Shown: piece by piece, positions 5,946-8,224 of the stretch | Position numbering within the stretch: the first letter of the stretch is position 1 | Layout of the letters: every line of letters begins with the position of its first letter | From: an uncultured Candidatus Melainabacteria bacterium | GTDB lineage: Bacteria > Cyanobacteriota > Vampirovibrionia > Gastranaerophilales > Gastranaerophilaceae | DNA length: 8,224 bases | Reading direction: 5' to 3' | Assembly: GCA_934675225.1 (NCBI GenBank) | Contig: CAKUQA010000034.1 | Location: 1 to 8,224 of the forward strand | The notes under the pieces: model-generated | The model's database searches: none | The model's input: the letters and a program-made list of their open reading frames with translations, nothing else | Told to the model about the DNA's origin: nothing | Made by a program: the position numbers and the translations under genes

Positions 5946-5963
5946 ATTCAGTAATTATTTAAT
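5946..5963 (-). repeat. Right inverted repeat of the Abi cassette
   Basis: Exact reverse complement of 5091-5108. It abuts the duplicated gpX-like 20-mer at 5961-5980, overlapping it by three bases. Confidence 0.85.
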
Positions 5964-5980
5964 CCCAATTTTGAAAGATT
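5961..5980 (+). repeat. 20-bp near-copy of the gpX 3' region
   Basis: AATCCCAATTTTGAAAGATT matches 5005-5024 inside gpX at 19 of 20 positions. In gpX the segment encodes IPILED; here the same frame would read IPILKD and then a TAA three bases before the gpD start codon. It looks like the tail of a second, slightly different gpX left on the far side of the cassette. Confidence 0.7.
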
Positions 5981-5985
5981 AAATA

Positions 5986-6924
5986 ATGCTAATCCCCATT
6001 TTTGAACTATTTTATGAAAAGAAAAATATAACTAAAGACGTTTCTCCGTATGTTACCAATATTGAATATACGGACAATGAACATGGCGAATCTGACGAAT
6101 TATCCATAACTTTTGAGGATTCTGAAAAATTATGGCAAGGTTCTTGGATTCCAAGCAAAGGCGATTGCTTAAGAGCATATATTGGTTACGAAGCTGAAAA
6201 GCTTTTAAACTGTGGAATTTTTGAAATTGACGAACTTGAATATGATACACCACCAGATACGATTACTGTTAAAGCTCTTGCAACAGGAATTAAAAAGCCA
6301 CTTCGTCAGAAAAATTCTGTCGGATATGAAAATAAAACATTAAAACAAATTGCAAAAGAAATTGCAGATAAACACGGATACACTTTGGTTGGGAATGTCA
6401 CAGATGTTCGTATTGATAGAATAACCCAAAATAAAGAACGTGACTTGAGTTTTCTTACAAAACTCGCAGAACAATATGGCTACATTTTTAAAATCGCTGA
6501 AAACAACCTTGTTTTCTATGATGTTAAAAAATTAAAAGGTGCAAAATCCACTCAAATCTTCTATAAATCAGATTTAACTCACATTAATTTTAGAGAAAAA
6601 ACAAGCCAAAAGTATAAATCGGTTCAAGTAAGTTATTTCGATCCTAAGAAAAAGAAAACAGTAAAAGCAACCGCAAAAAACGATTCTGTTGTAAAAGGTG
6701 ATACTTTAAAAATTAATGTCAGATGTTCAAATCGTAAAGATGCGATTGTGAAAGCTAAAGCTGCACTTGGAACTGCTGATACAAAAATAGAAGGTTCGCT
6801 TGATTTTGTTGGAAATCCTTATTTAATCGCAGGAACAAATATTGAAATTAAAGGTGTCGGACACTTTTCAGGCAAATATCATATAAGTTTAATTGCTTTG
6901 CCTATTTTATACTGGCTTGGGTGA
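5986..6924 (+). pseudogene. Phage late control protein D (gpD, baseplate/tail hub), C-terminally truncated
   Basis: The ORF has 312 codons, but only about the first 300 are gpD. Family landmarks: MLIPIFELFYEKKNIT at the start, then DELSITFEDSEKLW (37-50), GIFEIDELEYD (77-87), TITVKALATGIKKPLR (92-107), KTLKQIAKEIADKHGYTL (117-134), then ERDLSFLTKLAEQYGY (151-166) and VGHFSGKYHI (291-300). gpD-like proteins form the central hub under the tail tube. The normal C-terminal beta segment is missing: at about 6885 the sequence switches to the inverted transposase, adding 12 unrelated residues before the stop. The ribosome site is weak, probably because the inserted cassette altered the upstream sequence. 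Confidence 0.82.
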
Positions 6925-7499
6925 AGTAATAATGTTAGCAAAATATTTTTCATTTCACTATCTAAAATCGTATTATACTCACCCTGTCTAGTCGATTTAT
7001 ATTTTGGAATGAGACAATCCGCATTTTCATGTTTTCTGTAGGCTTGAATCCATCTACGAAGTGTTCCGATTGAAATTGAGCTAAGAAAATTATATGCTTT
7101 GGGTAAAAATAATCCTGTGTTGTATAAATCTAGAAAATCTGAATCCGACTCTTTTATTGTTTTGTAATTTTTTCTTTTCTCAAGAGCGGCTTTTACAATG
7201 TTCATTCTATGATTTCGAGTAAGTTTTGCTTTATCTGTTACAAGTGTTTCGGATTTATAATCCAAAGGAATAAGTTTGGTTGATTTGTTTTCAGCTTCTC
7301 GGAGTTTTTGTTGAAGTTTCGGTTCTAAACTAGAAAACAGGATTTCATAAGAAGTTCCGCCATTGACTTTAACTTCACGAGCAATATATTTACTTTCAGG
7401 TTTATTAATCTCTAATCGTAAAGAACGAGTACTTTTTAAACCTTTTGCCTCTGCTATTTCTTTAATATTTATATAACTATCTTTCATCAAGAAACACAT
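6879..7499 (-). pseudogene. MuA-like transposase, N-terminal DNA-binding part only
   Basis: 206 codons from ATG 7499 (Met at residue 5 is an alternative start; neither has a strong ribosome site). Residues about 9-60 are a Mu-type N-terminal DNA-binding domain: YINIKEIAEAKGLKSTRSLR, then KYIAREVKVNGGTSYEI, SLEPKLQQKL. Residues about 96-165 form a second helical DNA-binding region with DFLDLYNTGLFLPKAYNFLS and IGTLRRWIQAYRK. It ends at LLHPSQYKIGKAIKL, just where the catalytic domain should begin; the DDE core and C-terminal domain (about 400 further residues) are lost at the junction near 6885 with gpD. It cannot catalyse transposition. It might still bind the adjacent end sites and act as an inhibitor, which is inference. 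Confidence 0.8.
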
Positions 7500-7530
7500 T
7501 AGCTCTGAAGATGATAAATTGGAACACCAC

Positions 7531-7555
7531 TTCCGAGCATTGTGTCCGTTTCGTA
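7531..7555 (+). repeat. Possible degenerate fifth end-type site
   Basis: Contains CATTGTGTCCGTT, which matches the 3' half of the sites at 7606 and 7683 (CATTNTATCCGTT) apart from single bases; the AAATAAT half is absent. Confidence 0.3.
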
Positions 7556-7559
7556 TCTA

Positions 7560-7575
7560 TTGAAAAATTTTTCAA
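7560..7575. promoter_or_regulatory. 16-bp perfect palindrome upstream of the transposase gene
   Basis: TTGAAAAATTTTTCAA is self-complementary and lies about 60 bp before the transposase start. In Mu-like phages this interval normally holds repressor operators; here no repressor gene is present. AT-rich palindromes arise easily, so the operator role is only suggested. Confidence 0.3.
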
Positions 7576-7605
7576 AAAACTAAAATTCTCAAAATGGACT
7601 TTGCC

Positions 7606-7630
7606 GAAATAATCATTTTATCCGTACAAC
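7606..7630 (+). repeat. Transposase end-type site 1
   Basis: GAAATAATCATTTTATCCGTACAAC. It shares the pattern AAATAATCATT.TA.CCGT.CAA with three other copies between here and the left terminus, and is the copy nearest the transposase gene. Confidence 0.75.
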
Positions 7631-7682
7631 TCCCACTCGGAGCTAAAATGCAATAATATTCTAGTAAAACGACCAACTTTCC

Positions 7683-7707
7683 TAAATAATCATTCTAACC
7701 GTTCAAC
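7683..7707 (+). repeat. Transposase end-type site 2
   Basis: TAAATAATCATTCTAACCGTTCAAC, same orientation as site 1. It is preceded by CTTTCC, as is the copy at 7793. Confidence 0.75.
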
Positions 7708-7733
7708 CTAAAAATGTTTAATTTGACCGTTTT

Positions 7734-7758
7734 GGTGTACGGATAGATTGATTATTTC
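7734..7758 (-). repeat. Transposase end-type site 3 (inverted)
   Basis: On the minus strand GAAATAATCAATCTATCCGTACACC, the same motif in the opposite orientation to the other copies. Inverted members argue against a simple tandem repeat and fit a multi-site transposition end. Confidence 0.7.
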
Positions 7759-7792
7759 CTACCCCTTAAATGCCGATATATTGCTAACTTTC

Positions 7793-7817
7793 CCAAATAA
7801 TACTTCTATCCGTTCAA
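7793..7817 (+). repeat. Transposase end-type site 4 (terminus-proximal)
   Basis: CAAATAATACTTCTATCCGTTCAAA. It lies 23 bp from the proposed phage terminus at 7840, a position comparable to the outermost MuA site in Mu ends. Confidence 0.75.
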
Positions 7818-7830
7818 ACCAAACTGGTCG

Positions 7831-8224
7831 TTAAAATACACTTTTTTGTAATTTTTGTATCTCCTCAAACTTTTGTTGTGAATTTAAAGCTTTATTTTCT
7901 GATAATAATTCAGCTTCTTTAAGAATTTTTTCATGCTTTTTCAAAGACTCTCTAAAAAAATTCATTACACGGCGCATAACCTTCATTGTCATTTCAGCAG
8001 CATCAACATCCTGTTCTTCTGTTTGCAAAAGCTCAGTAATCTGCCGTAATAACTTAGATTTTTCCGCATCTAAATTTATCTTTTTAGGCTTTACTCCATA
8101 CACTGCTCCAAAAGCAATTTTGGAATAATCAATACTTAAGTATTCTGGGGTTGAAACACTAACTTGGCTCGCTTTTTTTGAACTTGCTTTATTAGTTAAT
8201 TTATAATTATCAACAGGGGTGAAT
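7831..8224 (-). pseudogene. Cellular gene interrupted by the prophage left end; N-terminal part, runs off the right edge
   Basis: The minus-strand frame enters from the right edge (FTPVDNYKLTNKASS) and stays open through SVSTPEYLSIDYSKIAFGAV to a Lys/Glu-rich, probably coiled-coil region (LRQITELLQTEEQD, KKHEKILKEAELL, KFEEIQKLQK). A GTG at 8103 is not the start, since the frame continues upstream. The last three residues before the stop (SVF) are read from the phage terminus: codons AGT GTA TTT TAA cross the TGT end at 7840. The gene is therefore truncated by insertion. The fragment at 2583-2774 supplies a plausible C-terminus in the same frame. No domain recognised; probably a structural or cytoplasmic coiled-coil protein of this lineage. 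Confidence 0.7.

Larger units (their letters stand above)
5091..5963. mobile_element. Abi-gene cassette bounded by 18-bp inverted repeats, inserted between gpX and gpD
   Basis: Perfect 18-bp inverted copies (5091-5108 and 5946-5963) enclose 837 bp holding one gene with its own promoter and 3' hairpin. gpX and gpD are otherwise adjacent in phage operons of this kind, so the block is an insertion. No transposase is encoded and no clean target duplication is seen at the outer edges. A direct repeat with one indel (TTTGAAA, then ATTAAATAAT) does occur at 5084-5100 and 5970-5987. The unit could be a non-autonomous transposable cassette, an invertible segment, or a recombination product; the sequence does not decide. 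Confidence 0.6.
2775..7840. mobile_element. Collapsed, internally rearranged Mu-like (transposable) prophage
   Basis: The block contains, on plus, small terminase, a large-terminase/tape-measure fusion, gpU, gpX and gpD, and on minus a MuA-like transposase N-terminus followed by repeated end-type sites and a TGT terminus at 7840. Mu-like phages are about 35-40 kb; this is about 5 kb. Head genes, sheath, tube, baseplate wedge, transposition protein B, repressor and lysis genes are absent. In an intact phage the transposase and late genes run in the same direction; here they face each other, so an internal inversion as well as deletions must have occurred. The end at 7840 is well supported. The other boundary (2775, TGTTATG, with GTTTT outside against CTTTT outside the left end) is only suggested. 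Confidence 0.8.

Noticed and set aside
3530..6885. A domesticated tail particle (tailocin or contractile injection system)
   Set aside because: Sheath, tube, baseplate wedge and fibre genes are absent, and the tape measure and gpD are broken, so no particle could form.
7606..7817. Repeats resembling a short CRISPR array
   Set aside because: Spacing is irregular, one copy is inverted, copies diverge, and they sit next to a MuA-like gene, so transposition end sites fit better.
8133..8146. 14-bp palindrome AATACTTAAGTATT
   Set aside because: It lies inside an open coding frame and is AT-rich; a chance match is likely.

Overview
The window is AT-rich with short intergenic gaps. It is most likely from a gut member of the Melainabacteria/Vampirovibrionia, Candidatus Gastranaerophilales (basal, non-photosynthetic Cyanobacteria). 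The grounds are a secreted S-layer-homology (SLH) protein, two small membrane proteins of a KYAA/EL type that I associate from memory with that group, and low-GC codon use. This placement is inference; no rRNA or tRNA marker is present.

Layout. (1) 1-2580, cellular genes: an SLH envelope protein (minus, cut by the left edge), a divergent promoter region with an inverted repeat, a GH73-like glucosaminidase (plus), and a convergent two-gene minus-strand operon of distantly paralogous membrane proteins whose upstream region carries a G9 tract. (2) 2583-2774 (minus) and 7841-8224 (minus) look like the C-terminal and N-terminal parts of one cellular gene split by an insertion; the two reading frames rejoin in phase. 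(3) 2775-7840 is a collapsed Mu-like (transposable) prophage of about 5 kb.

The prophage left end is at about 7840 (TGT terminus, four copies of a roughly 25-bp transposase-binding-like site, then the N-terminal 205 residues of a MuA-type transposase on the minus strand). It is joined tail-to-tail to a late-gene segment on the plus strand: Spo0E-like fragment, small terminase (gp27 type), the N-terminus of the large terminase (gp28 type) fused in frame to a tail tape-measure fragment, a frameshifted tape-measure C-terminus, gpU, gpX, an Abi/HEPN cassette, and gpD lacking its C-terminus. All capsid genes, sheath, tube, baseplate wedge and lysis genes and the transposase catalytic core are gone, so the element should be unable to make particles or transpose by itself.

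The most notable part is the cassette at about 5091-5963. A single HEPN-motif Abi-like gene with its own promoter (apparently leaderless) and a nested hairpin at its 3' end is bounded by 18-bp perfect inverted repeats and sits between gpX and gpD. A 20-bp near-copy of the gpX 3' region lies on its far side. It looks like a recently acquired defence gene kept intact while the prophage around it decayed.
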